Source: Pseudomonas fluorescens (GTDB lineage Bacteria; Pseudomonadota; Gammaproteobacteria; Pseudomonadales; Pseudomonadaceae). From it: DNA of 64,000 nt. The notes beneath the pieces are model-generated. The model worked only from the letters and a program-made list of their open reading frames with translations. It made no database searches and was not told the origin of the DNA. The position numbers and the translations under genes are program-made. The first letter of the stretch is position 1. Every line of letters starts with the position of its first letter. Shown here piece after piece: positions 38,623 to 48,176 of the stretch. The stretch covers positions 62,001 through 126,000 of the forward strand of contig NZ_CABVII010000012.1 in assembly GCF_902497995.1 (NCBI RefSeq). Direction: 5' to 3'.

Positions 38623-39774
38623 CTAGAGGCGTTCGATGATCGTGACGTTGGCCTGGCCGCCGCCTTCGCACATGGTTTGCAGGCCATAACGGCCACCGCT
38701 GCATTCCAGCTCGTTCAACAGCGTGGTCATCAGCCGGGCTCCCGTGGCGCCGAGCGGGTGACCCAGGGCAATGGCGCCACCGTTGACGTTGGTGCGCGCC
38801 GGGTCGTAGTCCAGTTCCCTGGTCCAGGCCATGACCACCGAGGCAAAGGCTTCGTTGATCTCTACCCGGTCGATATCGCTCATGCGCAGGCCGGTTTTTT
38901 CCAGGGCTCGGCGTGTCGCGGCGATTGGGGCAGTCAGGTGCCAGATCGGATCATCGCCCAGCACCGTGAGGTGATGGATGCGCGCCCGTGGCGTCAGGTC
39001 GTAGCGCTTGAGCGCCGCCTCCGACACCACCAGCAACGCCGCCGAAGCATCGCAGGTCTGGCTCGAAACGGCTGCGGTGATCGAGGGGAATTGCGGGTCC
39101 ACCGGCAGCAGCTCGGCCATTTTTGCCAGGCTGGTCAGGCGCGGCGTTTCATCCGCACGCAGGCCGTTGCACGCAACGATTTCCCGAGCGAAACGCCCGC
39201 TCTCGATGGCGGCCAGGGCGCGGCTATGGCTTTGCAGGGCAAACGCCTCCATCTGTTCACGGGTGATGCCCCAATGATCGGCGATGCGCTGGGCGGCGTA
39301 GAACTGGTTGACCGGTTGATTACCGAAACGTGCGCGCCAGCCTTCGCTACCGGAAAACGGATCGGTAAAACCCAGCGGTTGCCCGGCGAGCATGGCCGAG
39401 GAAATCGGAATCCGGGTCATGGTTTGCACCCCGCCCACGGCGATCACATCCTGGGTGCCACTCATCACCGCCTGCGCCGCGAAATGCAGCGCCTGTTGCG
39501 ACGACCCGCACTGGCGATCGATCGTGGTACCGGGCACATTCAGTGGCAACCCGGCGGCGAGCCAACTGGTACGGGCGATATCACCGGCCTGGGAGCCGAT
39601 GGTGTCGACGCAACCGAAAATCACGTCGTCATAGTCTTCGCCCGGAATGGCGTTGCGCTCCACCAATGCCTTGAGCACCTGGGCGCCCAGGTCAATGGCG
39701 TGGACCTCGCTCAAGGCGCCTTTGCGCTTGCCGGTCGGGCTGCGCAGTGCATCAACAATATAGGCCTCTGGCAT
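38623..39774 (-). CDS. fadA6: Thiolase, FadA6-like
   Basis: The 383-aa thiolase has nucleophile Cys89 in TIDRQCGSSQQALHFAAQAV, NGGAIALGHPLG, and MCEGGGQAN near the C terminus. The wording of the active-site block and of VIFGCVDTIGSQAGDIART matches FadA6 of the actinobacterial HIP pathway, which cleaves a ring-opened C/D intermediate. The downstream SDR lies 62 bp away. It is 3 bp from the acyl-CoA dehydrogenase gene upstream. Confidence 0.85.
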   Translation of the reverse strand: MPEAYIVDALRSPTGKRKGALSEVHAIDLGAQVLKALVERNAIPGEDYDDVIFGCVDTIGSQAGDIARTSWLAAGLPLNVPGTTIDRQCGSSQQALHFAAQAVMSGTQDVIAVGGVQTMTRIPISSAMLAGQPLGFTDPFSGSEGWRARFGNQPVNQFYAAQRIADHWGITREQMEAFALQSHSRALAAIESGRFAREIVACNGLRADETPRLTSLAKMAELLPVDPQFPSITAAVSSQTCDASAALLVVSEAALKRYDLTPRARIHHLTVLGDDPIWHLTAPIAATRRALEKTGLRMSDIDRVEINEAFASVVMAWTRELDYDPARTNVNGGAIALGHPLGATGARLMTTLLNELECSGGRYGLQTMCEGGGQANVTIIERL

Positions 39775-39777
39775 GAC

Positions 39778-40836
39778 TCACTCCTCGAAAGTATGGCCCG
39801 GGCCCAGGCGGGCACCGTCGGCGAACAGGTAGTCGCTGACACGGGTTTTATGAAAGCCGCGATCACCCCAGGACGCATCGAGCGCCCAGGCACGTTTCAT
39901 GAACATCTGCAGATCGACTTCCCAGGTGTAACCCATCGCGCCATGCACCTGAATGCCCTTGCGTGCGGCGATCCAGCTGGCCTCGCAGCAGGCCAGGCGG
40001 GCCTGGGAAACCCATACGCTGGCGTTGCTGTCACCTTGGGCCAGGCCGTGGGCAGCGCGGTACAGCACCGGTTTGGCCTGTTCGATCTGGCGGGCGACAT
40101 CGGCCAGGTGATGCTTGACTGCCTGGAAGCTGCCAATGGGCTTGCCGAACTGCTTGCGCTGCGCGACGTAGTCCACCGACAAATCGAGCATGCGTTGCGC
40201 CAGCCCGAGCAGTTGCCCGGCCACCGACAAAGCGCCACGGTCGAGCAGTCGAGTCTGCAGGGCACGGCCCAGAACGCCGCTGGCCACGCAGGTGGCCGGT
40301 GTCGGGTTCCAGGTCACCCGACCCAGGCGCCGCGACGCATCGATGCTCAGTTGTTGCTGCACATCCACCTGCGAACGCGGCACCACATGAATGTCGTCGC
40401 CATCGATGAGGATCAACACCTCTGCCAGTTGCGCATCGCTGACCAGCGGGTTGACGGGATGGCTGATGGCAAGGCGCAAGGTGCCTTCGGCGATGCGTGG
40501 CAGCAGGCTGCTGCGTGCCGGGTGATCGGTCGCCAGGCTGGCGAGCAAGCCGGTGGCGACATACGCGGTGTCAGCCAGGGAATCGGGAATTGCGTAGTAC
40601 CCCAGTTCCTGGGTCATCAGCGCCCAGGCCACATCGTCCATGCCCAGGCCACCCTCGGCTTCGGGGACCGACAAGGCGGTCAGGCCCTGAGCGGCGATCT
40701 TGTGACGCAGGTCCGGTGAGCGACCGACATCGGTCTCCCAGATTTCCCGGAGCATCTCCGGGGCGGCTTCAGTCATCAGGAAACGACTGATGGCTTCGCG
40801 AAACGTCAGCTGGTCATCGGTAAAAGTGAAGTCCAT
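39778..40836 (-). CDS. Acyl-CoA dehydrogenase (subunit of a pair)
   Basis: The 352-aa flavoprotein has an acyl-CoA dehydrogenase N domain (MDFTFTDDQLTFREAISRFL) and a C domain ending GYTWEVDLQMFMKRAW. It is shorter than the classic family and lies next to a 385-aa paralogue. Steroid degraders use alpha2beta2 dehydrogenases made from such unlike pairs, in which one subunit lacks the catalytic base. RBS upstream is weak. Gap to the upstream gene is 10 bp. Confidence 0.85.
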   Translation of the reverse strand: MDFTFTDDQLTFREAISRFLMTEAAPEMLREIWETDVGRSPDLRHKIAAQGLTALSVPEAEGGLGMDDVAWALMTQELGYYAIPDSLADTAYVATGLLASLATDHPARSSLLPRIAEGTLRLAISHPVNPLVSDAQLAEVLILIDGDDIHVVPRSQVDVQQQLSIDASRRLGRVTWNPTPATCVASGVLGRALQTRLLDRGALSVAGQLLGLAQRMLDLSVDYVAQRKQFGKPIGSFQAVKHHLADVARQIEQAKPVLYRAAHGLAQGDSNASVWVSQARLACCEASWIAARKGIQVHGAMGYTWEVDLQMFMKRAWALDASWGDRGFHKTRVSDYLFADGARLGPGHTFEE

Positions 40837-40846
40837 GGCCCGTTCC

Positions 40847-42004
40847 TTATTTCGGCAAGCCGAGCATCCGCTCGGCAATGATGTTGCGCTGGATTTCGTT
40901 GGTCCCGGCGTAGATCGGCCCGGACTGGGCGAACAGGAAACCCTCCAGCCAGCCAGCTGCATCGGCATCGACAGCAGGCAGCAGCTCGGCGCGGGCACCG
41001 AGAATGCGCATGGCGGTTTCGTGCATCTTCAGGTCCAGCTCCGACCAGATGATCTTGTTGATGCTCGACTCGGCACCGATCTGCTCGCCCCGGCTGAGAC
41101 GCCCGACCGTGTGGTAGGCCGACAGGGCATAGGCTTCGGCGCCCATCCAGGTTTCCAGCACCGCGTCACGCAGGCCCGGATCGCGGTCGGCGCTGTCGCG
41201 GTTGGCCTTGTACAGTTGCACCAACTTGCGCGCGGTGTACTGGAAACGCGCCGGCGAGCGCAGCAGCAACCCGCGTTCAAAACCGGCGGTGGCCATTGCC
41301 ACATGCCAGCCCTGCCCTTCGGCACCGATGCGGTTGGCCACCGGCACACGGACGTCGTCGAAAAACACTTCGGCAAAGGCGTCCTTGCCATTGAGTGCCT
41401 TGATCGGACGGATGCTCACTCCCGGCGCATTCAGCGGCACCATCACGAACGACAAGCCGTGGTGGCGCGAGGAGCCCGGTTCGCTGCGGAACAGGCCAAA
41501 CAGCCAGTCGGCGAAGGTCGCTCGGGTCGACCAGGTTTTCTGGCCGTTGATCACGTAATGATCGCCGTCGAGCGTGGCCTTGCTGGTGATCGCCGCCATG
41601 TCCGAACCGGCATTCGGTTCCGACCAGCCTTGTGCCCACATGTCCAGGCTGGCGGCCATGCGCGGCAGGAAGCGCTGTTTCTGTTCCGAGGTGCCGAATT
41701 CCATCAGTGTCGGCCCCAGCAACAGCTGGCCGTTCTGGTTGACGCGCATCGGCGCCCCGGCACCGTAGTACTCTTCTTCGAAGATCAGCCACTCGATCAA
41801 ATCGCAACCACGACCGCCCAGTTCGGCGGGCCACATCACCATCGACCAGCGGCTGTCGAACAGCTTCGCTTCCCAGGCGCGGTGCTGTTCAAAGCCTTCG
41901 CGGGTGTCATAGCTGGCCAGCGGCTCACGTGGAAGGTTGGCCGCCAGCCAGGCCCGTATTTCGGCGCGGAAGGCGTTTTGCTTGGGTGTATAAGTCAGGT
42001 CCAT
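40847..42004 (-). CDS. Acyl-CoA dehydrogenase, FadE30-like
   Basis: The 385-aa flavoprotein has WSEPNAGSDMAAITSKATLD and a C-terminal block SGPIYAGTNEIQRNIIAERM. Length and neighbourhood match FadE30, which acts on HIP-CoA-derived CoA esters. It probably forms the complex with the 352-aa subunit downstream. It starts 9 bp after the EchA20-like gene stop. Confidence 0.83.
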   Translation of the reverse strand: MDLTYTPKQNAFRAEIRAWLAANLPREPLASYDTREGFEQHRAWEAKLFDSRWSMVMWPAELGGRGCDLIEWLIFEEEYYGAGAPMRVNQNGQLLLGPTLMEFGTSEQKQRFLPRMAASLDMWAQGWSEPNAGSDMAAITSKATLDGDHYVINGQKTWSTRATFADWLFGLFRSEPGSSRHHGLSFVMVPLNAPGVSIRPIKALNGKDAFAEVFFDDVRVPVANRIGAEGQGWHVAMATAGFERGLLLRSPARFQYTARKLVQLYKANRDSADRDPGLRDAVLETWMGAEAYALSAYHTVGRLSRGEQIGAESSINKIIWSELDLKMHETAMRILGARAELLPAVDADAAGWLEGFLFAQSGPIYAGTNEIQRNIIAERMLGLPK

Positions 42005-42013
42005 GGCGTTCTC

Positions 42014-42766
42014 TCAGAACTTGGCGTCGCGTTTTTCGACGAAGGCCCGGCGCGTTTCCGCGGAGTCCGGGCTGCTGTAGGCCTGCATGGTGAAGCCCTG
42101 CTCCCAGCGGTATTTGTCTTCCAGGTTGCCGTCTTCGATTCCGTTCAACGCTTCTTTTGCGATGCGGATCATGCCCGGGCTCTTCTCGGCGATTTTCGCC
42201 GCGATACCCAGGGCGGTTTCGCGCAGTTGGTCCTTGCTGACGATGCGCTCGATAAAGCCGTATTGCAGGGCTTCGGGAGCACTAATGCTGTCGCCGGTAA
42301 AGAACAGGTAACGGACTTTTTGTACCGGGAACAGACGCTGCAAGTGCGCACCGCCACCCATGGCGCCACGGTCGACTTCCGGCAACGCGAAGGTCGCGCA
42401 GTCGGAGGCGACGACGATGTCCGCCGCCCCGGTAATGCCGATGCCGCCGCCCAGGACAAAACCATGGACCGCGACAATCACCGGCACCGGGTTACGGTGC
42501 ACCGCCTTGAAAGTGGCGTAGTTACCGGCGTTGACCTCGACGATCCGCTCTGGATACTTGTCCAGCTCCTTGATGTCGACGCCGGCGCAAAAGCCCCGGC
42601 CTTCGGCGCGGATCACGATCACCCGCACGTCGGGGTTGGCCCCAAGGGCTTCGATCTGCCGCGCCAGGGCTTGCCATTCCTGGCTGTCGAGGGCGTTGAC
42701 CGGTGGTTTGGCGATCACCAGTTCAGCGATCCCCTGGTTGAGTTGTGTCGTAAATGCCTGGTTCAC
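42014..42766 (-). CDS. echA20: Enoyl-CoA hydratase/isomerase family, EchA20-like ring hydrolase
   Basis: The 250-aa crotonase has EGRGFCAGVDIKE, GGGIGITGAADIVVASD and ATFALPEVDRGAMGGGAHL. These closely match remembered EchA20, which hydrolytically opens ring D of the C/D-ring CoA ester rather than hydrating a double bond. The start overlaps the IpdC stop by 4 bp (ATGA). The neighbours IpdA, IpdB and IpdC support the call. Confidence 0.87.
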   Translation of the reverse strand: MNQAFTTQLNQGIAELVIAKPPVNALDSQEWQALARQIEALGANPDVRVIVIRAEGRGFCAGVDIKELDKYPERIVEVNAGNYATFKAVHRNPVPVIVAVHGFVLGGGIGITGAADIVVASDCATFALPEVDRGAMGGGAHLQRLFPVQKVRYLFFTGDSISAPEALQYGFIERIVSKDQLRETALGIAAKIAEKSPGMIRIAKEALNGIEDGNLEDKYRWEQGFTMQAYSSPDSAETRRAFVEKRDAKF

Positions 42767-43875
42767 AGGGGTTCTCCAATACTGGCGGGACGGTTCGAGG
42801 GGAGGGTCTGGCTACGGGCCAGGAGTGCGTCCAGGCATTGCTGGGCCTCGCTGGCGATGCCTTCGATGACTTCACGACAACTGAGCAACTCGCCGATGGC
42901 CGCCGCGACCTGGCCGCTGGGCAGAATGCCCTCGTCCGGGGCGCCATCGACCATCGAGCGCTGCAACAGCACCGGCTGGTTGGCGGCCATCACCACTTGC
43001 GACAGCTGCGACGGGTCTTCACGCAACGCACGGATAAAGACTGAAGCCATGTGCCCCAGGCTCATGCCGGTCTGCTGCTTCCACTGCCAGGCGCTGCCCA
43101 GGGCGATGCGCAGGCGGCCAAGCGGACCGGCCTTCTCCAGATGATTGACAAAACGGTTTTCGATCATGCGGTGGCGCATGCCATCCACCGCCGTGGTCAC
43201 GCGCACCTGCTGCGGATCGTTGACCTTCAGGTAGCGCTCCAGCGTCGCGACCGGGGTCGGCGATTCGCGGGTCATCAGGAACCGCGTGCCCATGGCGATG
43301 CCGGCGCCACCGGCGGCCAGCACCGAGGCCAGGCCACGGCCGGTGGCGAATCCGCCGGCCGCAATCACCGGTACCTTCACCGCCGCCAGCACCTGGGGCA
43401 GCAGGATCGAGCTGGGCACGCCGCCGGTATGGCCGCCGCCCTCGCCGCCCTGAATGGTGATCAGGTCGGCGCCCAGTTCCACAGCCTTCAACGCATGCTT
43501 GAGTGCGCCCACGGTGGGAATGCACAGCACCTTGGCCGCCTTGAAACGTGCGATGGTCTGTTTGTCCGGGCCGCGTCCGTAGCTCACGGCACGCAGGCGG
43601 TACTGGATCGCCAGGTCAACGCACTGCGCGGCGTTGTCCTGGAACATATGGAAGTTGAGCCCGAAGTTGCTGCCACCGGTGGCGTCGATCACCTTGCGGA
43701 TTTCGCCTTCCAGCTCATCGGCCGCGATGGTCGCCCCGGCCAGGAAACCGAAGCCCCCGGCCTGGGTAGTGGCGATCACCAGGTTGGCGTCGGCCACCCA
43801 CCCCATGGCGGTTTGCACAATCGGGTAGCGGCAACCGAGGGCCTCGGTCAGTGGCGTCTCCAGCCAGCGGTTCAT
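42763..43875 (-). CDS. ipdC: IpdC-like flavin-dependent reductase
   Basis: The 370-aa nitronate-monooxygenase-like TIM barrel has a FMN-binding IQGGEGGGHTGG and AAGGFATGRGLASVLAAGGA. In the HIP pathway IpdC uses NAD(P)H and FMN to prepare the C/D-ring intermediate for ring opening. It overlaps its upstream neighbour by 4 bp. The call rests on both the fold and the Ipd gene context. Confidence 0.85.
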   Translation of the reverse strand: MNRWLETPLTEALGCRYPIVQTAMGWVADANLVIATTQAGGFGFLAGATIAADELEGEIRKVIDATGGSNFGLNFHMFQDNAAQCVDLAIQYRLRAVSYGRGPDKQTIARFKAAKVLCIPTVGALKHALKAVELGADLITIQGGEGGGHTGGVPSSILLPQVLAAVKVPVIAAGGFATGRGLASVLAAGGAGIAMGTRFLMTRESPTPVATLERYLKVNDPQQVRVTTAVDGMRHRMIENRFVNHLEKAGPLGRLRIALGSAWQWKQQTGMSLGHMASVFIRALREDPSQLSQVVMAANQPVLLQRSMVDGAPDEGILPSGQVAAAIGELLSCREVIEGIASEAQQCLDALLARSQTLPSNRPASIGEPL

Positions 43876-44780
43876 TGGCTCTTGTCCTCTGCCTGCTTGT
43901 TGGCCCGGGCCATGCCCTTGGCGTCGAAGCCGCCCAGTTTGTCGCCGGACAACAACTCGTTATGGGCATGGGCGAAATGGTGCCAGGCGAACACCGCATC
44001 CATCGCCGTGCGCTTGCCTTGCAGGTCCTCGACGTGGTTGATCGCCTGTTTGGTCAGGGCCAGGCCCATGCGCGGCTGGCGGGCGATGCCGGCGGCCAGG
44101 GCATAGGTGGCCTGCTCCAGCTCCTCGCGGGGCACCATGCGGTTGACCATGCCCACTTGCCAGGCACGGGTGGCGCTCATGCGGTCACCGGTGAATAGAA
44201 ATTCCTTGGCGATACGCGGGTTCATTTCATAGGGGTGGGCAAAATACTCCACCCCCGGAATGCCCATGCGCACCACCGGATCCTGGAAGAACGCGTCGTC
44301 GCTGGCGACGATCAGATCGCAGACCCAGGCCAGCATCAGCCCACCCGCAATGCACGCACCCTGGACCATGGCGATGGTCGGTTTGGGCAGCTCGCGCCAG
44401 CGCCGGCACATGCCCAGATAGACCTCCTGCTCGCGGGCATAGAGTTGCTCGCCCCCGGGCTTGTTGGTGTGGTCCCACCACAGGTGCGCACGCTCGAACG
44501 GCTTGTCGATATCACGTCCCGGCGTGCCGATATCGTGGCCTGCCGAAAAATGCTTGCCGTTGCCCCGCAGGACGATGACCTTGACGTTGTCGTCGTTCAC
44601 CGCCTGGCGAAAGGCGGCGTCCAGGGCGTAGGTCATCTGCGAGTTTTGCGCGTTGTTGAAGGTCGGCCGGTTCAGCGTCAACGTGGCAATACCCTCGGCC
44701 ACGCTGTACAGCACCGGTGTGTCTGTTTCGTAGACGGCTTTGTCCTCGCGGACGACGAATTCACTCTCGCTGCTGTGCAT
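43872..44780 (-). CDS. Enoyl-CoA hydratase family protein (EchA13/19-type)
   Basis: The 302-aa crotonase has GNGKHFSAGHDIGTPGRDID and ACIAGGLMLAWVCDLIVASD. The C-terminal extension (LLSGDKLGGFDAKGMARAN) is longer than in EchA20. ATG 44,780 is preferred to GTG 44,786 because the ribosome site (GAGG) lies nine bases before it. The gene is embedded between ipdB and ipdC, suggesting a role in C/D-ring or side-chain degradation. The exact step is uncertain. Confidence 0.8.
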   Translation of the reverse strand: MHSSESEFVVREDKAVYETDTPVLYSVAEGIATLTLNRPTFNNAQNSQMTYALDAAFRQAVNDDNVKVIVLRGNGKHFSAGHDIGTPGRDIDKPFERAHLWWDHTNKPGGEQLYAREQEVYLGMCRRWRELPKPTIAMVQGACIAGGLMLAWVCDLIVASDDAFFQDPVVRMGIPGVEYFAHPYEMNPRIAKEFLFTGDRMSATRAWQVGMVNRMVPREELEQATYALAAGIARQPRMGLALTKQAINHVEDLQGKRTAMDAVFAWHHFAHAHNELLSGDKLGGFDAKGMARANKQAEDKSQ

Positions 44781-44796
44781 GTTCACTGTCCTCGCC

Positions 44797-45594
44797 TCAG
44801 GCCGTACGAATGCCGGGCGGGTTGCCCTTGATCGCTGTGGCGCGGTAATCGTGGGGATCGAGTCGTCGGATCAGGGCCAACTGCTCTTGGGTTGGGTGCA
44901 CGGTCTCGTGCAACTGCGCCGACTTGAGCAACGGGAAGCCGGTGTTGTCCTGGACCTGTTCGAAACTCACCCCGGGGTGCAACGAGCGCACCTGCACCGC
45001 ACGCTCCGGGCCATTGAAATCGAGGACGCACAGGTCGCTGACCACGCAATGGATGTCCATCAAGTCGCGGCGCGCACCTTCGGGCCAGCGTTCGGCCTTG
45101 AAGCCGACACCGGAGACCATGTCCACTTCGCCGCTGACGAACACCCGGTTGTTATGGCTGGGCACGAAGAACGAGTTGAGGTGGTTGATACTGTTGCCCG
45201 GCAGGCCGCGCACGCCAAGAATCGCAGTCCTGGGCTTTTGATAATCGCCGACGCAAGACAGGTTGGTCTGGCCCCAACGGTCGATCTGGGTCGGCCCGAT
45301 CATCGCGTGGCGGCGTCCGCCCCACACGCATTCGAACACCCGCTCGAACGACATGTAGCCGGAGTAACGCGGCACGTAGTCGCCACGCGGGCCTAGCGGG
45401 ATCGGCTCTTCGACCAGGAACGCTTCGCTGTCGGTCATCAACAGTTCAGGGCTGTGGGTCAGTTTGGCCAGGCTGGCACCCAGGCGCGGGATCACGCCAA
45501 GGCCCGAGGCAATCACTTCACCATTGCCGCGCCAGGCTTCGGAGGCGGCGACGATCATCAGTTCAGCGAGGGTAAAATCACAGGTTGCAGACAT
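44797..45594 (-). CDS. ipdB: CoA-transferase-like ring hydrolase subunit IpdB
   Basis: The 265-aa protein of the CoA transferase family I beta type has GLGVIPRLGASLAKLTHSPE and MIGPTQIDRWGQTNLSCVGD. With IpdA it forms a hydrolase that opens ring C of COCHEA-CoA. It starts 12 bp after the ipdA stop. The pair order ipdA-ipdB is as in actinobacteria. Confidence 0.9.
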   Translation of the reverse strand: MSATCDFTLAELMIVAASEAWRGNGEVIASGLGVIPRLGASLAKLTHSPELLMTDSEAFLVEEPIPLGPRGDYVPRYSGYMSFERVFECVWGGRRHAMIGPTQIDRWGQTNLSCVGDYQKPRTAILGVRGLPGNSINHLNSFFVPSHNNRVFVSGEVDMVSGVGFKAERWPEGARRDLMDIHCVVSDLCVLDFNGPERAVQVRSLHPGVSFEQVQDNTGFPLLKSAQLHETVHPTQEQLALIRRLDPHDYRATAIKGNPPGIRTA

Positions 45595-45606
45595 AGTCGC
45601 TAATCC

Positions 45607-46485
45607 TCAGAACACGGGAAGGGGCAAGGCGCCCATGGAGTCGGCACCGCCGTTCTGTGCCTGATAGGCCTGCTCGCCACCGGCGATGTAGGTCTGCACA
45701 TAGTCCTGCCAGCCGTTTTCCGCCTGGCTGCTGGCGACATAGCCCTTGAGGTGCTTCATGTCCCAGCCGTAGTCGGGGGCGCAGAGCGTCGGGTGCGCGC
45801 CGAGGGGCGCATGCACCACGCCTTTCACCAGGTAACGCTCGAAGGTGTTGAAACGGGCCATGTCGGCGCTCAGCTCCAGACGATCTTCCAGGCGTTCACA
45901 CGAGACAAAGCACTGGTCGGCGGCACGGGCGAACAGGTGATCGAAATACGGGTCCGGCCCGGTCACCAGGCAGTTGCCCAGGCGGTCGGCGACGTTGACG
46001 TGCAGGAACGCAACGTCGAGGTTGAGCGCCGGCATCGCCAGCAGCACCTCGCCATCGGCATAGGGCGACTGGATGGTCTTGAGTTCCGGGTTCAGGCGCG
46101 TCACATCGGTGGCCAGGCCGCAACGGGTCGGCAGGAACGGCAGGCGCATGCCGGCGGCGCGCAGGCCCCACTGGAACATGCCTTCGTCCAGTTCCATCAA
46201 TTCCAGTTCGCCCGCTTCGCGAGCCTTGCGGTAGTAGGGTTCCAGCGGAATGGCATCGAGGGTGGCGAAGCCGAACACCAGCTTCTTGACCTTGCCGGCG
46301 GCGCACAGCATGCCCACTTCCGGACCGCCGTAGGCGACCACGGTCAGGTCCTTGACCGGTGAACGGAGGATCTCGCGCACGATGGCCATCGGCTTGCGCC
46401 GCGGGCCCCAGCCGCCGAAACCGATGGTCATGCCATCGCGTAATTGAGCGACCGCATCGGCCGCTGTCAGTTGTTTGTTCATCAT
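45607..46485 (-). CDS. ipdA: CoA-transferase-like ring hydrolase subunit IpdA
   Basis: The 292-aa protein has AVAQLRDGMTIGFGGWGPRR, VVAYGGPEVGMLCAAGKVKK and ELDEGMFQWGLRAAGMRLPF, which are strong matches to remembered actinobacterial IpdA. The glutamate used by the complex lies in the conserved block. AAGGAA precedes ATG 46,485; ATG 46,482 is an equal alternative. It lies 10 bp after the hsaC-like gene. Confidence 0.9.
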   Translation of the reverse strand: MMNKQLTAADAVAQLRDGMTIGFGGWGPRRKPMAIVREILRSPVKDLTVVAYGGPEVGMLCAAGKVKKLVFGFATLDAIPLEPYYRKAREAGELELMELDEGMFQWGLRAAGMRLPFLPTRCGLATDVTRLNPELKTIQSPYADGEVLLAMPALNLDVAFLHVNVADRLGNCLVTGPDPYFDHLFARAADQCFVSCERLEDRLELSADMARFNTFERYLVKGVVHAPLGAHPTLCAPDYGWDMKHLKGYVASSQAENGWQDYVQTYIAGGEQAYQAQNGGADSMGALPLPVF

Positions 46486-46495
46486 GACAATTTCC

Positions 46496-47386
46496 TTAGC
46501 GTTGGCCGACCGAAAAGTCGTGCCCCCAAATGCTCACGCGGGTGAACTCGAACGCCGAATGCTCGGCCCAGTCGACTTGCAGCCCGCCAAAGCCGTATTC
46601 GATATCGAAACCGGACGGCGTCTTCATGTAGAAGCTGGTCATGCGGTCGTTGAGGTGCTGGCCGAGGGTCGCCGAGAGGCTCACGTCATGGGCCAGCAGA
46701 CGGTCATGGCCACGCCCCACTTCAGTCATCGAATCCACCTCGACCATCACGTGCACGCAACCTGACGGCACCGGGTACTCGGCCAGTGCCAGGCTGTGGT
46801 GACGAGCGTTCTGGCAATGCAGGAAGTGAATGCGGATCGGCGCCACCGACGGGTCGGGACGGAAGTTGAAAATGTCCGACAGCTCGAAGCCCAGCACGTC
46901 CTTGGCGAATGCCAGGGTGGCGTCGAAGTTCGGCGCCGGCAGCACGGTGTGGCCCAGGCCCATGTCGCCGGTGATGAAACGCGGCACACCCTGAGGCGAA
47001 ACAAACGGCAGGCAATCGGAGCGATGGCCCCAGCTCAGTTCATGGCAGTTGCCCGACGGGTCGGTAAGCTTGACCAGCGCCTGCACGCCGCGCTGGTCGA
47101 TCTCGGCGGCAGTGCCCGGCTGCCATTCGATACCGGCAGCGCTCAGGTGCTCAAGGGCGGCCTTGAACGCCGTCTCGTTGGCCAGCTCCCAGCCGGAGGC
47201 CAGGTAACGCGCCTCGCTGCCTTCGACGATCAGCATGCGAAACGGGCGTTCGTCCATTTTCACGTACAAGCCACCGCCCGGCGCCGGGTGCACTTGCATG
47301 CCCAGCACGTCTTCGGCGTAACGCTGCCAATGGCTGAGGTTTTCGATCTGCGAGACGAAATAGCTCAAACCGCGAATGTCGATCAT
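46496..47386 (-). CDS. hsaC: 3,4-dihydroxy-9,10-seconandrostatriene-dione extradiol dioxygenase
   Basis: The 296-aa type I extradiol dioxygenase has iron ligands His146 (GLGHTVL), His196/His197 (RHHSLAL) and Glu263 (FDIEYG), the BphC spacing. The C terminus SIWGHDFSVGQR and TPSGFDIEYGFGGLQVD match HsaC/TesB closely. It cleaves the catechol ring A of the seco-steroid. GAGGA precedes ATG 47,386. It is the first gene of the long minus-strand operon reaching at least to 34,828. An operator motif lies 66 bp upstream. Confidence 0.92.
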   Translation of the reverse strand: MIDIRGLSYFVSQIENLSHWQRYAEDVLGMQVHPAPGGGLYVKMDERPFRMLIVEGSEARYLASGWELANETAFKAALEHLSAAGIEWQPGTAAEIDQRGVQALVKLTDPSGNCHELSWGHRSDCLPFVSPQGVPRFITGDMGLGHTVLPAPNFDATLAFAKDVLGFELSDIFNFRPDPSVAPIRIHFLHCQNARHHSLALAEYPVPSGCVHVMVEVDSMTEVGRGHDRLLAHDVSLSATLGQHLNDRMTSFYMKTPSGFDIEYGFGGLQVDWAEHSAFEFTRVSIWGHDFSVGQR

Positions 47387-47451
47387 GCCTGGGTCCTCGT
47401 TGGCTGGATGGGCTTCGTGGCGAGCATTGTGCAAAGCGCCGCCCGCCCCTT

Positions 47452-47469
47452 CATCGTCCGTTGAGACTA
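47452..47469 (+). promoter_or_regulatory. Operator motif CATCGTC-N6-GACTA upstream of hsaC operon
   Basis: This full match lies 66 bp before the hsaC start. Array 4 begins 17 bp after it. Confidence 0.65.
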
Positions 47470-47485
47470 AGCACGGTGTGGCTCT

Positions 47486-48091
47486 TTGTAGGAGCCAGGC
47501 TTGCCGGCGAAGAACGATGACGCGGTGCAACAGCTACACCGCAGCGCTTGGTTCGCCGGCAAGCCTGGCTCCTACAGGCGAAGAACGATGACGCGGTATG
47601 ACAGAGACACCGCGGCGCCCGGTTCGCCTGTAGGAGCGAGGCTTGCCCGCGAAGAACGATAACGCGGTGCAACAGGTACACCGCAGCGCTGGTTCGCCGG
47701 CAAGCCTGGCTCCTACAGGCGAAGAACGATGACGCGGTATGACAGAGACACCGCGGCGCCCGGTTCGCCTGTAGGAGCGAGGCTTGCCCGCGAAGAACGA
47801 TAACGCGGTGCAACAGGTACACCGCGGCGCTTGGTTCGCCTGTAGGAGCGAGGCTTGCCCGCGAAGAACGATAACGCGGTGCAACAGGTACACCGCAGCG
47901 CTTGGTTCGCCTGTAGGAGCGAGGCTTGCCCGCGAAGAACGGTAACGCGGTGCAACAGGTACACCGCAGCGCTTGGTTCGCCGGCAAGCCTGGCTCCTAC
48001 AGGCGAAGAACGGTAACGCGGTGCAACAGATACACCGCGGCGCTTGGTTCGCCGGCAAGCCTGGCTCCTACAGGCGAAGAACGAAGACGCG
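47486..48091. repeat. 71-bp REP tandem array 4 (about eight units) between divergent operons
   Basis: REP cores occur in both orientations against a constant spacer. The array lies between the operator of the hsaC operon (47,452) and the half-conserved one of the acyl-CoA dehydrogenase operon (48,099), so it separates two divergent promoters. Confidence 0.92.
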
Positions 48092-48098
48092 ATCTCCC

Positions 48099-48116
48099 TA
48101 GTCCGTTTTAATGATT
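48099..48116 (-). promoter_or_regulatory. Operator-like motif upstream of acyl-CoA dehydrogenase pair (one good half)
   Basis: TAGTC-N6-AATGATT keeps the TAGTC half-site; the other half is degenerate. It lies 61 bp before the start at 48,177. Confidence 0.35.
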
Positions 48117-48176
48117 CGAACACCGCCCCCACAGCTCCAGACTGGCGCATCCATCCGCTTTACAGAGACAGCCCCC

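Noticed and set aside
38563..43144. Very long plus-strand open frames (718 and 784 codons)
   Set aside because: They are antisense shadows of the high-GC minus-strand steroid operon and contain no domains.
44787..46485. IpdA/IpdB as ordinary 3-oxoacid CoA-transferase (AtoDA type)
   Set aside because: The subunits are similar in fold, but blocks such as GMTIGFGGWGPRRKPMA and the surrounding ipdC, echA20 and fadE genes fit the ring-opening IpdAB hydrolase better.
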